DNA from: Diploscapter coronatus
Lineage: Eukaryota > Nematoda > Chromadorea > Rhabditida > Rhabditidae
DNA length: 64,000 nucleotides
NCBI GenBank assembly: GCA_964036155.1
Contig: OZ038423.1
Coordinates: 45,957,249-46,021,248 of the forward strand
Direction of reading: 5' to 3'
The notes beneath the pieces were generated by a model. The model saw only the letters and a program-made list of their open reading frames with translations. It ran no database searches and had not been told where the DNA came from. A program made the position numbers and the translations under genes. Every line of letters starts with the position of its first letter. The first letter of the stretch is position 1. Shown here one piece after another: positions 1 through 12,100 of the stretch.

Positions 1-8
1 AAACTTAC

Positions 9-90
9 ATTTGGCCCAGACCCAGACTGGCTCGGCGTCTTTTGTTGTTCCTGGGCTGATCTTCAGTATTTATATCAGCTAATGCCGAGA
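9..90 (-). CDS. Partial exon of a gene running off the left edge
   Basis: Read on the minus strand, an acceptor (CATTCAG) just above position 90 opens an 82-base open segment that closes with a strong donor (GTAAGTTT) at positions 1-8. The open frame includes the basic stretch NNKRRRASLGLGQ, which has a possible basophilic kinase site (RRRAS). The remaining exons lie outside the window, so neither product nor family can be named. The call rests on two good splice sites around one short frame and could be wrong. Confidence 0.35.
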
Positions 91-2390
91 CTGAATGGTT
101 AAATTTAAATTAAATAATTGGTGAAAATTAATCAAAGTGATAAGTAGTAAGTAAGCTCATTAATAAAGCAGTAAGAAAAATCTAACAAAATAAATCGTGA
201 TAAAATTAATACAACTCAACAATTATAGTCATGCTTAATATGTATTTTTAATAATGGCGCAATTTAATGACTATATCATCGTTTGACATTGATAAGATAA
301 GATATGAAAAGTGATTGCATAATCAGTCGATAAATGGGATTGCCAATAGATTTATGGAAACCGCATGCGGAAAAAGTGAAAGGATAGGGGGCTAAGCCAC
401 AGATCAAGAGAGAATGTAGACAGATAGACAGATTTGAGGGAATATCCGAAAGCTGCGAACTGAATGAGTGTCCAAAAGTGAAGCCAGGGGAAATAGTGCG
501 CGGAGAGGTGGAGAAGAGAACTTGGATAATCTTTCAAGCATCCTTAACTTAACGTCAACGTTCGGGTATTTGGAAATTTCGCAACACAACAAAATAGATG
601 CAAGATTAGGGCAATTTCCTCCTCTCTTCTCACACTATTTCTCAAGTAGTGAATCTTCAGAGTTATCCCAAAATCCACACTCCAGTGTACCTAATTACTC
701 GAATGAACAGCTTTAAAGAAAGGAAGGGAAAAGTCGAACTGCCCAAAACCGAAAACAAACAAAAAACCGTTCGGTTATCGCTGATTGAAATCTTTTCCTT
801 TGTAGCTTTCAGACGGGTAACAGAAGTTTGAGTAAACATAGGCAGAATGCCTCCTCCTTTCTGTATAAAAACGAGATTTGAAATCGATTATCGATAGAAT
901 TCGAGGTATATGGAATCTTTATCATTGATCAGTTTGATAAGATTTGAAATTTTTTCAAAAATATCATTTATTTTGGTCTTTGAAAGAACTATTCTTGACC
1001 GCTCAACGTATGAAACTGTAAAAATCTCATTAAAATTCTGCAGGAAAACTCGATTTGAGTGAAATAAATTGAATTCGGAAACATTGTCCTAGATTTTCGA
1101 CTAAAACAAACAAAATAATACGGGTTTTGTATTTTTGTATAGAGAATCATAACATACGCTTTTATATAGTAGCTGTGCTAATTTGGAAATCAAAGGGTTA
1201 AGAATTTAAATTACATATTTCTCAAACCTCCTCTTATTAACTTTGCGAAAAATTGAATTCTAATACGTAGAACTTCGTTAATTGTATGATGCAAAAGTCG
1301 TTTTAGTCTAGAAAGGAAAGTTATCTTTCGAGCTTTCGGTTTCTATGATAAAAGATATACAGCTTTAATAGTAAATCTGGTTGAAATGTCCTTAAAATTC
1401 TTACTTTCCTTCGCAGCGGTAGCTAACAACCAGCGATCTAACATCCCCTTAATGATAAAACTTTTAAAATCGAAACTTCAAGAAAAATGTTAAGTTACGA
1501 AGCTTTTAGTTAGAATGAGACATTATTCAAATGATTCATCGTGTACAGTCATTCTCTATCTAAACTTTCGATCTGAGAAAATACAAGTCATAGAAAATAG
1601 TAAAGTATCTAAGATATATGAGGTAGATGATTTAGACAATTTAGTATGTCCATATGTAAAAATTCCGATTTAAGATAAATTCGAGGAAAAAAATTCTTAA
1701 CGTGTCAAGAAATTCCTCTCGTAGATAGCATTGTAGATAGTACGAAGGTCAATAGTAAAAATCGAGAAACGAAAAGAAGCAGAGAATTTTTAGCAGACTC
1801 AAAAGAAATGGTTTCGAAACACAGAGATTGCCATCTAGTCTCGATCACGAAAAAAATCACGCTTTACCCATACAATTCTCGTGAAAAAGGTAAGAGTAAG
1901 CGCGCTTCTAGACTTGCAAAATTGTACCGAATGGGAAAATTTCACATCATTTTTAGTTTCACATTAATTTTCTGCAACTTAAAATTATAAATACAAATAA
2001 ACTTGAATTTATATTATGTGTTTTGCATTTGAAATAGCGTTGTTTTCGACACTTTGCACTCAAATCGCGAAGATTCTTCTATTCTTTCGAAATTTTGGCG
2101 CGAAAGGGCATTCCCTAAGGTACTCATTATTTTGTTATTTTGATGGCACCGGAAAATATTCAACCTTTTCGAAATATTTAATCGACGAAAGATGAATTAC
2201 TTCAGGAGACACTCCAAAATGTTCCATTACATATGAAACACGGTAAATAATTGTATTTGTGAGTTAATACTTAGATGTCTAGTTGAGATAAGATTTGAGA
2301 ATGTAAAAATATGATGTAAAACTTAAAATATGGCTCGAAACTGATTTAAATAAATTACAGTATGAAATCATAGGCTATTTGCATGATATT
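91..2390. other. Intergenic stretch, no supported gene
   Basis: This AT-rich stretch holds only short open frames without splice logic or recognisable protein family. A GGGAAATAGTGCG copy of the motif that recurs in this window is at about 488-499, next to a GA-rich patch. I see no RNA gene or repeat array. Confidence 0.6.
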
Positions 2391-2681
2391 TTAAATAAAG
2401 CATTCAAATTTCATACCGATATCATAATTCTTCCTCATCACATCAGTGATGCTGCTCGTATCCATGTTTTCTTCAGTAATCGGAGATGATCTATCACGTC
2501 TTTGCTCTCTACGAAGTTCTCTCATATTAGATTTCGAATTAGACTTAGGAAAGTACGGTAATACGCATCCTTCACTACTTCTGAAATGAGTTACAGTAAC
2601 TTGAGTTTGAAAATAAAAGTACCTTCGTTGTTTAGAAGCCTTTTCCTTAGGTACACCCAATAGTAAACTTGACATAGGCAT
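2391..2681 (-). CDS. Possible small two-exon gene, unrecognised
   Basis: The minus strand shows an acceptor-like GGGTTTCAG, then a seven-base leader (ATTTAAT) and an ATG at 2681. Exon 1 (2623-2681) ends in AAG followed by GTACTT, and exon 2 (2391-2580) starts after CATTTCAG. Splicing gives 82 residues rich in Lys, Arg and Ser. The 42-base intron is a multiple of three and has no stop, so the unspliced message is also open. The protein starts MPMSSLLLGVPKEKASKQR and has a basic centre with RRERR-like character. I recognise no domain. The acceptor before the ATG fits trans-splicing, but a chance open frame remains possible. Confidence 0.4.
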   Translation of the reverse strand: MPMSSLLLGVPKEKASKQRRYFYFQTQVTVTHFRSSEGCVLPYFPKSNSKSNMRELRREQRRDRSSPITEENMDTSSITDVMRKNYDIGMKFECFI

Positions 2682-3180
2682 ATTAAATCTGAAACCCAGC
2701 ATGATTTAAAATAAACCTATCGAAATTTGAGTGAAGATTAGCTTTCTAGAAGCCCCAGACAAGTAGTTTCTGAAGCCATATATCAAGGAAAACTAACGCA
2801 TAGTTCAAGTAAACTACATTTAAGGAATGATAAGCTATGAGAATTTAACAAACTAAAATTAAAACAAGACATAATTTCTAGATGACAAAAATTTCATTTA
2901 ACTCCCATTTTAAAAAAAATCAAGTTTTTCAACAAGTAGTCAGTAAATGATTTTATTTTCATTTCAGGCGCGTCTAATTTCATGACGCAAAACAAGATTT
3001 TTTCGAACAACATTGCTAATGTTCAACAATGAAAAACGATATACCTATCAAAACAACTATCTATCGTCAAAAATCTAATTAAAATTGAAAATCTGAAGTA
3101 ACGACGTACATATATATATATCATCAATAAAATAAAGTCTGAATTTATGAATCCAACGTCATTACCCCAAATCACGGTCT

Positions 3181-5164
3181 CTATTCGTAGAAGATATGTT
3201 TGACTCGATTACGGTATTTCCTATTGATCACCAGATTTTCGAATTCTTCACTGGTGACCCATTGAAAGTCGACCACCTGAAATTTCAACTTTTAATTTTT
3301 TTCTTTCTGAAGATAAATTTAAAGTTAAAATGAAATTTACTTCATCCTGGTTGGTGGTGAATTTGGCCTTCTTCGCGAGCGACGCCGTGTAGAAGAAAAT
3401 CTTTGCGCCGTCCGCACCCGTCCCCGTTTTTGATTTAATCGGCCCTTGGTACCTGAAAAGTAGAATAAATTTTTTTTTTAAATCAAAATAAAATAATTTA
3501 TGACTTATGAGTGTGAACGGCGACAGGAGCGTTTCCGTGCAGGGCGACTTCGACGTTTCCAGACGTGATTTCGCCGATGCAACGTTCGGCAGTCTGGAAA
3601 TGTGAAAAATAGTTTTTTTTTTTAAATAAAAATTAATATTTTAAAAAATAAATAAATAAACAAGGATATTTTACCTCCCTCAAAGAAGCCTCGTTGTTAT
3701 ATTTGAGTTGGGGCAGAATCCAGGGACTCTCATACTTTTTGTCGCCAAATCTGGAACATAAAATAAAATCGAATAAAAACGAATATCGTCTTGTTAAGGA
3801 GAAGATTCTGCGGTCAGCACAATGATCAAATTCGATGAATTGTGAACAAAACCTTGATTAAAAAATTGTATTTATCAATCACTTATGATAGCGAGGTCGT
3901 GATAAGCAAGAGAAATTAGAAACCCGAATGAATAAAATCGTAAACTTCCGAAATTTCAGCCGACTGTCCAATATCTACGACAAAAGTGCGCATTGTTCTT
4001 CCTTTCCCTTGAAACTTACAATTAGTCGTCAATTTTAGCGCATTTATGCAAATTTTCAAATCTTTTTCTTTACTGCGACTTGTTGCTACTATCTATGCTA
4101 GTACCCTAGTCAAATATTTGGTGATAAAATGATCATATCACAAGTTGTGTAATGCACCAATACCCATTTTGCACGGATTGGAGAATTTTCTTAAAAACAA
4201 GACGGTATAATGAAGTTAGAATCACATAAAAATAAAACAATAAATGAATAGAAAATATTACCGCTGTTTAACGAGAAGGACCAATTTTCTGTCGAGCGCC
4301 CGGGACAAACTCCTCACGTCGTCAGCTTCGAACGCTTTCGGATTGTCGAATTTGAATCTGGAGTTTTTAAGTTTAAAAATAAATAGAATAAATTAAAGAA
4401 TACTTTTTAGCCAATTCATCTGCATTTTTGACCCAGTCGTCGAGTTTCATGAAGTTGGTGATGCCCAGCTGCCCGTCCAACTCTGACAGCTCCTTGCCCT
4501 GTCGCTCCAACTCGTCTCTCCTCTTTAGCAGTCTGAAAAATTTTAGTTTAAAAAATTCAACTTGATAAAAATTATTAAACTTTAAAAAAAAATGATCTAA
4601 AAATAATAACTCACTCCTCATCCTTCTTGGTCTTGAGTTCGAAGCTGTTCGTCAGGCTGCCTTCAAACTCCTGCTGCAGAGCGGATTCCGCATATCTGAA
4701 ACATAAATCAAGAATAAATCCGAAAAAGTGAAAGTTAATAAAAGTGGCACTATAAATATCGCATAAAATTTCCCTAGTTTTAAATTCACAAGTATTTTCA
4801 CTAACTTTTATCGCACCACTTTTCTTTTATAAACTGTCTAGGAAATCGAAAATTTTACTTTTGCTCAACCTCGATCATTGGCGGTGCGATGACTGCAGGC
4901 CGCATAACGATCACCGACGTGAAAATGTCCCATTTCAGGCCTTCCTGAAAAATAAATTTAAAAAATTGTAATTTAATGTTTTCTTCTGTAAAAAGGGGTC
5001 AACTTTTAAATAATATGTAGAAAATGCAATGGCATTCAGGTAAAATAATACATTTTCAGAGAGAAATAGAAAATTTCATCTTTTTTGCAGAAAAACTCTA
5101 CCTGAGCCGTCTTCTTCGCGGTTTCCGTTGCAGCAACCGACCGGATAAGCCCAGTGAGTCTCAT
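3181..5164 (-). CDS. MRPL46: Mitochondrial large ribosomal subunit protein mL46
   Basis: This encodes a structural protein of the mitochondrial large ribosomal subunit with a NUDIX-like fold. Exon 1 (5102-5164) carries the start and a short basic N-terminus resembling a mitochondrial presequence. Exon 2 carries the family opening WDIFTSVIVMRPAVIAPPM, followed by an acidic/basic helical segment (RRDELERQGKELSEL) and the NUDIX-fold part with SPWILPQLKYNNEASLREAE, LHGNAPVAVHTHKYQGP and AKIFFYTASL. The last exon ends in NRVKHIFYE and TAG at 3181-3183. The order matches animal mL46 closely. It has several short introns. A TTTTCAG lies 12 bases before the ATG. It faces the coiled-coil gene at 5723 across about 560 bases, so the two may share a promoter region. 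Confidence 0.93.
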
Positions 5165-5722
5165 GACATCGAACTCTGAAAATCGGAGTTTAATTGTTTT
5201 TAAATTAACGAAAAATAATAATAAAAAAACGAACGAATGAACGAAATGAATGCGTAAAAGTACACTGTAAACACAGCGGGAAACAAATAAACGGATATTG
5301 TAACAATTGCAAGTTCATAGGGCCTTTCGTGTATTATCTCATAGAAGTCGCCATTTTTCATGCGGCTTTCTGAGTGGATCTGGCAGCCAGAGCGATTTCA
5401 CACAATATTATTTGAAAAAATCGAAACTTATCAATTATACTCCATAGAATGAACGTTTTCAAAGAAGTCTATACTTTCTGCATTAAGACATTTTTGTTGT
5501 TTTTCTCTTAAATTTTCAAAATGGATATAAAAGGATATATGAAGTCCTTGAATATCTGAATTCTTTATTCAAGACTTTTATCCCTTTTGCCCGGACATAG
5601 TGTCAGCTGTCGACTCTCCTTTGCTACATCTGTCTATCGGTCATCGATTTTGTGCCCCTAGAGTTACTTCTTTATCCCTCAGGATTGTATATAACCCTGA
5701 TTTAGAAGTCTTTTCTCTACTA
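5165..5722. promoter_or_regulatory. Divergent intergenic region between mL46 and CCDC102-like
   Basis: The two flanking genes are transcribed away from each other, so this region should contain both promoters. The open frame on the plus strand from about 5600 has no ATG until 5723. No clear core promoter element is visible. Confidence 0.4.
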
Positions 5723-6757
5723 ATGGATCTGTATCATCATCCCCACGAACACTGTGATTTGTCAAGGATTTCCCAACTTAATGAGGTTCTTTTCCTCCTG
5801 ATTTTACAGATCTAAATTTGATAAATTACAGGCCCGTAAAAGAGTTAGTAAAATGGAAGAGCAAATGCGTTGGTGGGCGGAATGCACTGCTCAGTGGAGG
5901 CACAGATGGAGGTGGATCTTATATATCTGAATTTCACACATTCTAAGGATTACATTTACCTAAATTTCATATATACCGATTTCTAGAAAACCACTCCGAA
6001 TAGAGAAGAATGCAAGGGAAAATACATTCGAATTTCATATACCCGCGCTTTGTTTCAGCACTGTAAGACATGAACGAAACAACGCCCGAGAGGAAAGCAG
6101 TGCGACGAGAGCCAAGATTCTTCAGGTCCAGGTGGATTTGATATATCCACAGCTATGAAATCCCTCAAGTTTTATTTCAGACGGTCATCGAAGACCTGGA
6201 AAATGAAAAACGAGATCTGAAGAAACAGCTTATGGATGCGAAGAGGGAGCTGCATAAAATCAACGTCATAAATTTGACCAGAGTAAGGACTATTAGAATC
6301 TAGATTTAGATACTGTAGATTCGTCTTTAGGAGGAACGCATCATCAAAATTGAAGAGAAAGCCGAAAAGGAGGCCCAGACAGAGGAATTTCAAGAGAATG
6401 TCGGTGGAAACGATATGAGTAAAGACTTAGAGACTATTGTAACTCAATTGAAAGCTCAGGTACTTTGTTTAATAATTAAATTAAAATTTTTCAATGTTTC
6501 TAAGTTTCAGCTCGAAGAAGAGCGAAAACTGAGGATCTCAGAAAAACAAGAGAAGGTGCAGCTAGAGGCTGAAGTTAAGAAGGTATTTTTGCTTTAATCT
6601 TTAGGAGTTAAGAAATTAGTTTAAGTTAAATGATGACGTCAGTTCTCTGCAAATATTGCTGGACAAAATCGACGAGGAAAAGGGTCGGGTTCAAGAAAAT
6701 TCCAGAATAAGTCCTGGAAGCGAAAACGAAGATCAGTCCATGGCTGATAATCAGTGA
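5723..6757 (+). CDS. CCDC102: Coiled-coil domain protein of the CCDC102 family
   Basis: The first exon from ATG 5723 ends in HCDLSRISQLNE. It joins (donor at 5786, acceptor TTACAG before about 5832) to ARKRVSKMEEQMRWWAECTA, the signature start of animal CCDC102A/B. The match continues with WRHRW and VRHERNNARE. The rest is heptad-rich coiled coil: DLENEKRDLKKQLMDAKREL, then EEERKLRISEKQEKVQLEAE, and a short acidic tail ending at TGA 6755-6757. CCDC102 proteins are coiled-coil, and CCDC102B is associated with centrosomes. Function here is inferred from family only. The protein is much shorter than vertebrate members. The last splice is best read with acceptor AAATTAG before FKLNDDV. A canonical AATAAA follows at 6809. 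Confidence 0.8.
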
Positions 6758-6808
6758 TCATTTTTTATAAGTTTATCAATATCTTATCATTTCCGTTATT
6801 TTTGTTAA

Positions 6809-6814
6809 AATAAA
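6809..6814 (+). terminator. Poly(A) signal of CCDC102-like gene
   Basis: A canonical AATAAA lies 52 bases after the TGA of the coiled-coil gene, on the same strand. Confidence 0.7.
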
Positions 6815-7527
6815 GCTATTTTCTGCAGTAAATTAAATATGCTTCCCCAGATAAAGTTTCCATTGTTTTGCTCGAGCTTCAGACATTTTTAGGCACAATC
6901 AATATAGAGCTATGCTGAGAAAATAAAAATAGAGCCGAAAATCGAGAGGCTTAGAGAAAGAAGAAATAGGTTTCTTCCAGAATAGCGAAGTAGGGACAGC
7001 TTTTATCTCATCAAACTTAAATTGCATTTTTCGATTTATCCCAAATTAAGGAATCTATTTCTACATGATTTTTGAGAAGATGGATTTTCGATATCACACT
7101 TTCAGGAGTAAAAAATCCATTCTTCCCTTTCAGGCCCTTTTCTGATTTCTTTAGCTTAAATCCCATTGGAGGCATGAAGCTGGAGACGTGAAGGAAAAAT
7201 AGTGAACGAAAATGAGAGATGGAAAAAGATATATAGGAAAAGAAAGAGCTCTGCGCAACGGGGGTTTCGATTTTTTCTCTATTTCTCTCGCATAGACCCA
7301 CCACTTTTCTGCCTAACTCTTTTTATTTTCCGAAGTCTTCCTCTCCAGGCCAGCTTACCCTTTCAGATATGCACTTATTTATCATCGTTTAAAATATTTA
7401 AGTCCAGATTAACTTCTATTCGCTTTGAAGTAATGAAAAGTCAGCTTTTTACATCACTGAAAAGCTGGTTCTCATTAAAATGTCGTAAAAATAAGCTTTA
7501 TCCTTGTCTAAAAAGTTTGTTTAAGAT
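6815..7527. other. Intergenic, 5' region of synaptogyrin
   Basis: No gene is supported here. The final bases (GTTTGTTTAAG then AT) immediately before the ATG at 7528 look like a trans-splice acceptor for the synaptogyrin message. Confidence 0.5.
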
Positions 7528-8789
7528 ATGGATAAACTAGCGAATGTGAGAGCGTTCGGCGAAGGCCTCGCCGGAGGCCAGTTTGATCGACAGAAATTCT
7601 TCAAAAAACCCACAGTCCTATTTCGATGTGGCGGATTTATCTTAGGCGCCTTGTTATGGTACAGCATCTCTAAGGGAGGATGGTACAAGCCTGACGGGAG
7701 GGTTTTGCAGCAGGTATATTTCTCTTAAATTTTTACAAAATTTCCTAATTTCATTTATACAACAAAATCTCTTCACTTATCTTCATATTTATGAATTCTA
7801 TTGACCCAAATTCTCGAAATTTCATATCTCCAAGAAAATTAGTACTTACCTAAAAGTGTTCTAAATTACAGGTTTGCATTTACGGCTCTAGCGCGTCGAC
7901 CTGCAGTTTTGCATCTGCTATGGGATTTTTCGCGGTTATTGGTGCAGGAATCTTGCTTGTCCTCGATGCGAAACTCGACCAGATCAGTTCCATTCCCTCC
8001 AGGAAGAAGGCAGTCATGGCAGATCTCGCTGTTTCAGGTATTTTAATCTCAGCCCACATTGCAATATTCTTAGGCCTAAATCTGGGAGGTCGGAAATAGT
8101 GAAAAAAAATATTTTGGGCTAGTCAATCTTTTCACGCGCTATTTCCCCCCTTCTTACACTCTGAAGAATAATCGTGCACCACGTTGCACATCCCAGGTTT
8201 CGGACTCAACATTAAACTCAGCTGATTATTTTTAGCCGCCTTCACCGGTCTATTCCTGATCAGCTTCTTCACGTTCTGGAGCAAGTACTCCTCGTGGGAG
8301 CCGCCTGAAGACGAAGAGGTCGAAACGAAGTACGCCAAATTGGGCATATTCCTTGCTTTCCTGTCTTTTCTGGCATGGGTAAGAAAAATGTGATACCGTT
8401 TTTAAACCTTAATATGACGCCATATTTAGGGAGGAGCAGCGTTCTTCGCCTGGAGACGTTACGAAGAGGGCGTGGCTACAGCATTCGCTAGCGACTTCGA
8501 CAATGAGTTCCATGGTACTGCGGTGCCATCAGATCACCAAGATGGGTATGGGTACGGAGGAAATTCAGAAGGTACCATCTATAGAAGATACCCATCATTG
8601 CCATCTTGTCATTTAGGAGTTGGAGCAGTGGGCGGCACCACAGGCGGTCAAATGTCATACCAATCAGGCGGACCCGCAATGGGAATGGGCACTCAGATGG
8701 GAGGTGGTGCCAATATGGGCGCGCAGCAGCCGCAGATGGGCACTGGAGCACCATCCAACCCATTCGTTTCGGATGGTTACGGCTATTGA
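7528..8789 (+). CDS. sng-1: Synaptogyrin, synaptic vesicle membrane protein
   Basis: This is a four-transmembrane MARVEL-domain protein of synaptic vesicles. Five exons join in frame: 7528-7713, about 7872-8037, about 8236-8379, about 8430-8570 and about 8616-8789. The N-terminus has FGEGLAGGQFDRQKFFKKP before the first membrane segment (LFRCGGFILGALLWY). Then come CSFASAMGFFAVIGAGILLV, a third segment with AAFTGLFLISFFTFWSKY, and a fourth with GIFLAFLSFLAWGGAAFFAW. The cytoplasmic tail is rich in Gly, Met, Gln and Tyr and ends NPFVSDGYGY, as in other synaptogyrins. Lengths and topology fit the family. The 8038-8235 intron holds two inverted copies of the GAAATAG motif. A poly(A) signal at 9154 lies next to the 3' end of the convergent receptor gene. 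Confidence 0.95.
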
Positions 8790-9139
8790 CACCGTTTTAT
8801 GGTAACTTATACCAAGTCTACGCCATTCTTCAAAATTATATCATTCAATCCGAAATTTTAAGAACTCAGTATTATTTTGGACTAGATAATTGCCAATAAT
8901 TTATTCTAATTACGATTCACGAAATTCACTTTCAAATGATTTAACACGTAAGAAGTGCAATAATGCATCGCCAAAGTATATTTATTTTCCGCTTACGCAA
9001 AATTTATTGTGATTAGGGTCTCATCTAGCTCTCGATAACTGCTCGGTTCTAGTAAATTATTTTAAATGATCTCAATTAGTGTTTATTTAAATTAGCCAAC
9101 TAGGTGTTAATTTTTTGTAATATGTAGCGATTAAAAATA

Positions 9140-9145
9140 TTTATT
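9140..9145 (-). terminator. Poly(A) signal of the Ir25a-like gene
   Basis: TTTATT on the plus strand reads AATAAA on the minus strand, 25 bases beyond the receptor stop codon. Confidence 0.6.
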
Positions 9146-9153
9146 TGACAGAG

Positions 9154-9159
9154 AATAAA
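9154..9159 (+). terminator. Poly(A) signal of synaptogyrin
   Basis: AATAAA lies 365 bases after the synaptogyrin stop and only about ten bases from the opposing gene's signal. The two mature 3' ends are therefore expected to overlap. Confidence 0.65.
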
Positions 9160-9169
9160 TTAATTTATC

Positions 9170-12100
9170 TCAGAATTTCTGTGGTTCAGATTCAAAAGCT
9201 GCATTTTCATACGAGTAAATTTCATTGGACCTACCATTTTTGGCACGATGGTTCAGATTGAAGCTACCCTTCTTTCTATCGATTTCTTCGGGGATTTTAT
9301 CGCTGTTTCCGATTATATGACTGAATTTGCCGTTCAGTTTCGGGGCCTCAGCGAGTTGTGTATCTTTCAAATCGACATTCCGAGAGCGACGTCTGGAGTT
9401 TTTTCATTAAGTAGAAATATTTAAATTTTTAGCTGAATTATGATTCTAATTTCATACGATTATCACGGGAAATAACAAAAGTCCAAAAGTACCTGAGTAC
9501 TCAATATTATCGAAATCGTAAGTGTGGACTCTTCAAAATTTGAATTAAAAATGCTGTTTAAAGTATTTTATGCTAAGATCAAAATTCTTTACTTGTAGAA
9601 GAAGAACTCTATCGCCAGAGTAATTATGCTCAATGCAATTCCGGCTGCGATAACTATGAATACTCCGCCAATGTTTTCAATTGAAATACCATCGCTTTGA
9701 TCTGTGATATCTGGACAGGTCACCTGAAAATCTCCCATTTCATTTTTTAGAGCCTGATTCTACCTTATTAGGATTGTTATTCCACCATTTCTCTTTCAAA
9801 GTTTCTAATCTTCGCTGATTTAATAACACCAGAATCCTGCAATTTTTAATATCTTCAAACCTAGGGAGGACTTCGTAAGATGAAAATAAACTATAGAGAG
9901 GTAGGTTGAGTAACTAGAGCATTGCTATGATATCACCTAATGTAGCAAAAATTTGTTTAAATTTTAAGTTAGAAATACAAAATTGCGAAGGGAAAATATA
10001 GGGGGTAGGTCGCATAAGATTTCTGGCGATTGTCTTCCCTGGATCTGGGTGTCTTATAAAAATCAATTGTTTATATTTACGCGCTGGATATAGGATCTCT
10101 GAGCGGATGCCCATTTTGGACGGCGATTGCAAACGGTTTGCGAGAGAACTCCGAGCCCACTTGTTGAAGTTTGCAATTTGTCAACGCAGCATAGCCGATT
10201 TCCGTGGCGTCACCTAAACATTATACTTTTGTATGTGAAACCGAATCTGTAAGCGCCTATATGTTAACCAGATATATGATCAGTAGGTGAGTGCATGTTA
10301 ATTTTAGTGTAAAAGTGCTAATTGTCTCTGAAAATTTCGTTCTTCATTAAATAAAGACCTAGGCAGTACTTAAGGCAGATCGTCCGAGCCTACCCCCTGC
10401 TCTATCATTTTTCGTTCTGGCTGAAATTCTGCCTAGGTCTGATTAAATATGATTTTTCACGCCACTTTTCAAAAGATCCTCGCTGAAATTTTGTTAGCGA
10501 CGATGCTACTACTGCAACTACCATTCTATTCTAGCTTGCCAACTATTCTCTTAATCATCAGACTCACCAATATACGCAAATCCATCAACCGAGTTTAGAA
10601 CTCTGTTTATGGCTTCATCCATAGACTCTGGTAGTTTGGATTCTTGCATGTACCTAATATTTTTAACCTTAAAACTATTTCTTTTCTTCTTTAATTTAGA
10701 AAACTAACCTCCACATATTCGTAAACTTATCCGATACAGGGTAGTCCCAGACAGCTAATCTCGATCTCTCTTTCGGGGTCATCGATTCATTCAATGACAT
10801 CTCTTTCCAGATGCTAAAAATTAGCCTATTGGTATATTTTTAATATTGCTAATTTTACTGATAAAATTGCTCCTCGATTTCTGCCATCCTTCTAAAGTAC
10901 GTTTCAGAAGCACTACCTTTTATGGGTGCGTATTCAATCTTGTATTGAACTGCTAGATCGTCTAGAGAGCTGAAAAATATCGTTTTTGGCGAGGATCAGC
11001 TTTTTCATAATAAATAACCTTATCGGCTGTTCTAATCTGGACACAGTAAGGAAAGCAGCTAAATTCGCAGTATACGATGCGATTATGATGAATCCAAATA
11101 GCCACCACGTTGCGGCCACCAAACGGCCAGAGATATTTTTCGGAGCCTCACCACCTCCTGAAACCGGTTAAAAATTCCTAACTTTGCAGCTTACCCTGAG
11201 GAGTTAACGACGTCATGCAGAACCACAGGCACTCTTTTAAGCTGAACACCCTTCTTTCCTGCTCGTTCTTGAATCGTTCTCGATTGTTCGTGTATGAATA
11301 AGGACTGAATCTGTCGAATGCGAATAACAGAAAACTCGTGAAAATATAAGCCCCCAAAATGCATAACCATACGGGCCATTCTAACACCTAAAAGCTGATT
11401 ACTTTTATCGTTCGACTTTAGATTACGGTACCTTCATGAACTTGAACAGAGAATATTCGACGTCGGTTTTCTTCATCAGAATTGTCATTCCAACCAAGTC
11501 GTAGTAGGGCACTGTGAAATCGATGTCATTTTCTCGCTCCGCCATGACGCTTAACGGTCCCAATGCGATGTCTGCAGATCCGGATACTGTAATTTCCAGA
11601 GATTTCATCAATTTATGACGTAATAATTTTACCTAGTGCCCCAATAAGCCCATTCCAATTACCGTTAGCATCTGTAGTCCCAAAAAGCCCATCTTCAACC
11701 TCATAAATGGTGTAGGTGAAATTGACTTCATCCTTGATTAAATCAATCAAATCGATACAGTATCCTTCAAATCTGGGATTTATCTTGCCGGTATACTGTA
11801 CGAAGGGAGGTTGCTGAAGAATAGGCTAATTTTATGATCATAAATAAAAATTACAATCAAAGTAACGATTCTGAATATATTCAACGCTCTGACATCCACA
11901 TCTAATGACCCATAAAATGTCGATAATTTTATGGTAGGGGTCCAGAAGCCCAGCTGAAGAAAGCGTATGTTTGTGACGATCAGCCTTTTCTACCTACCTG
12001 CTTATTAAACCATGCGTCGTCGTCGTTTTTCCGGTCGATTTTGTAGATACGGACATGGGTATTCTGAGTTTCCGTTGAATTATGATTTAAATGGATCATA

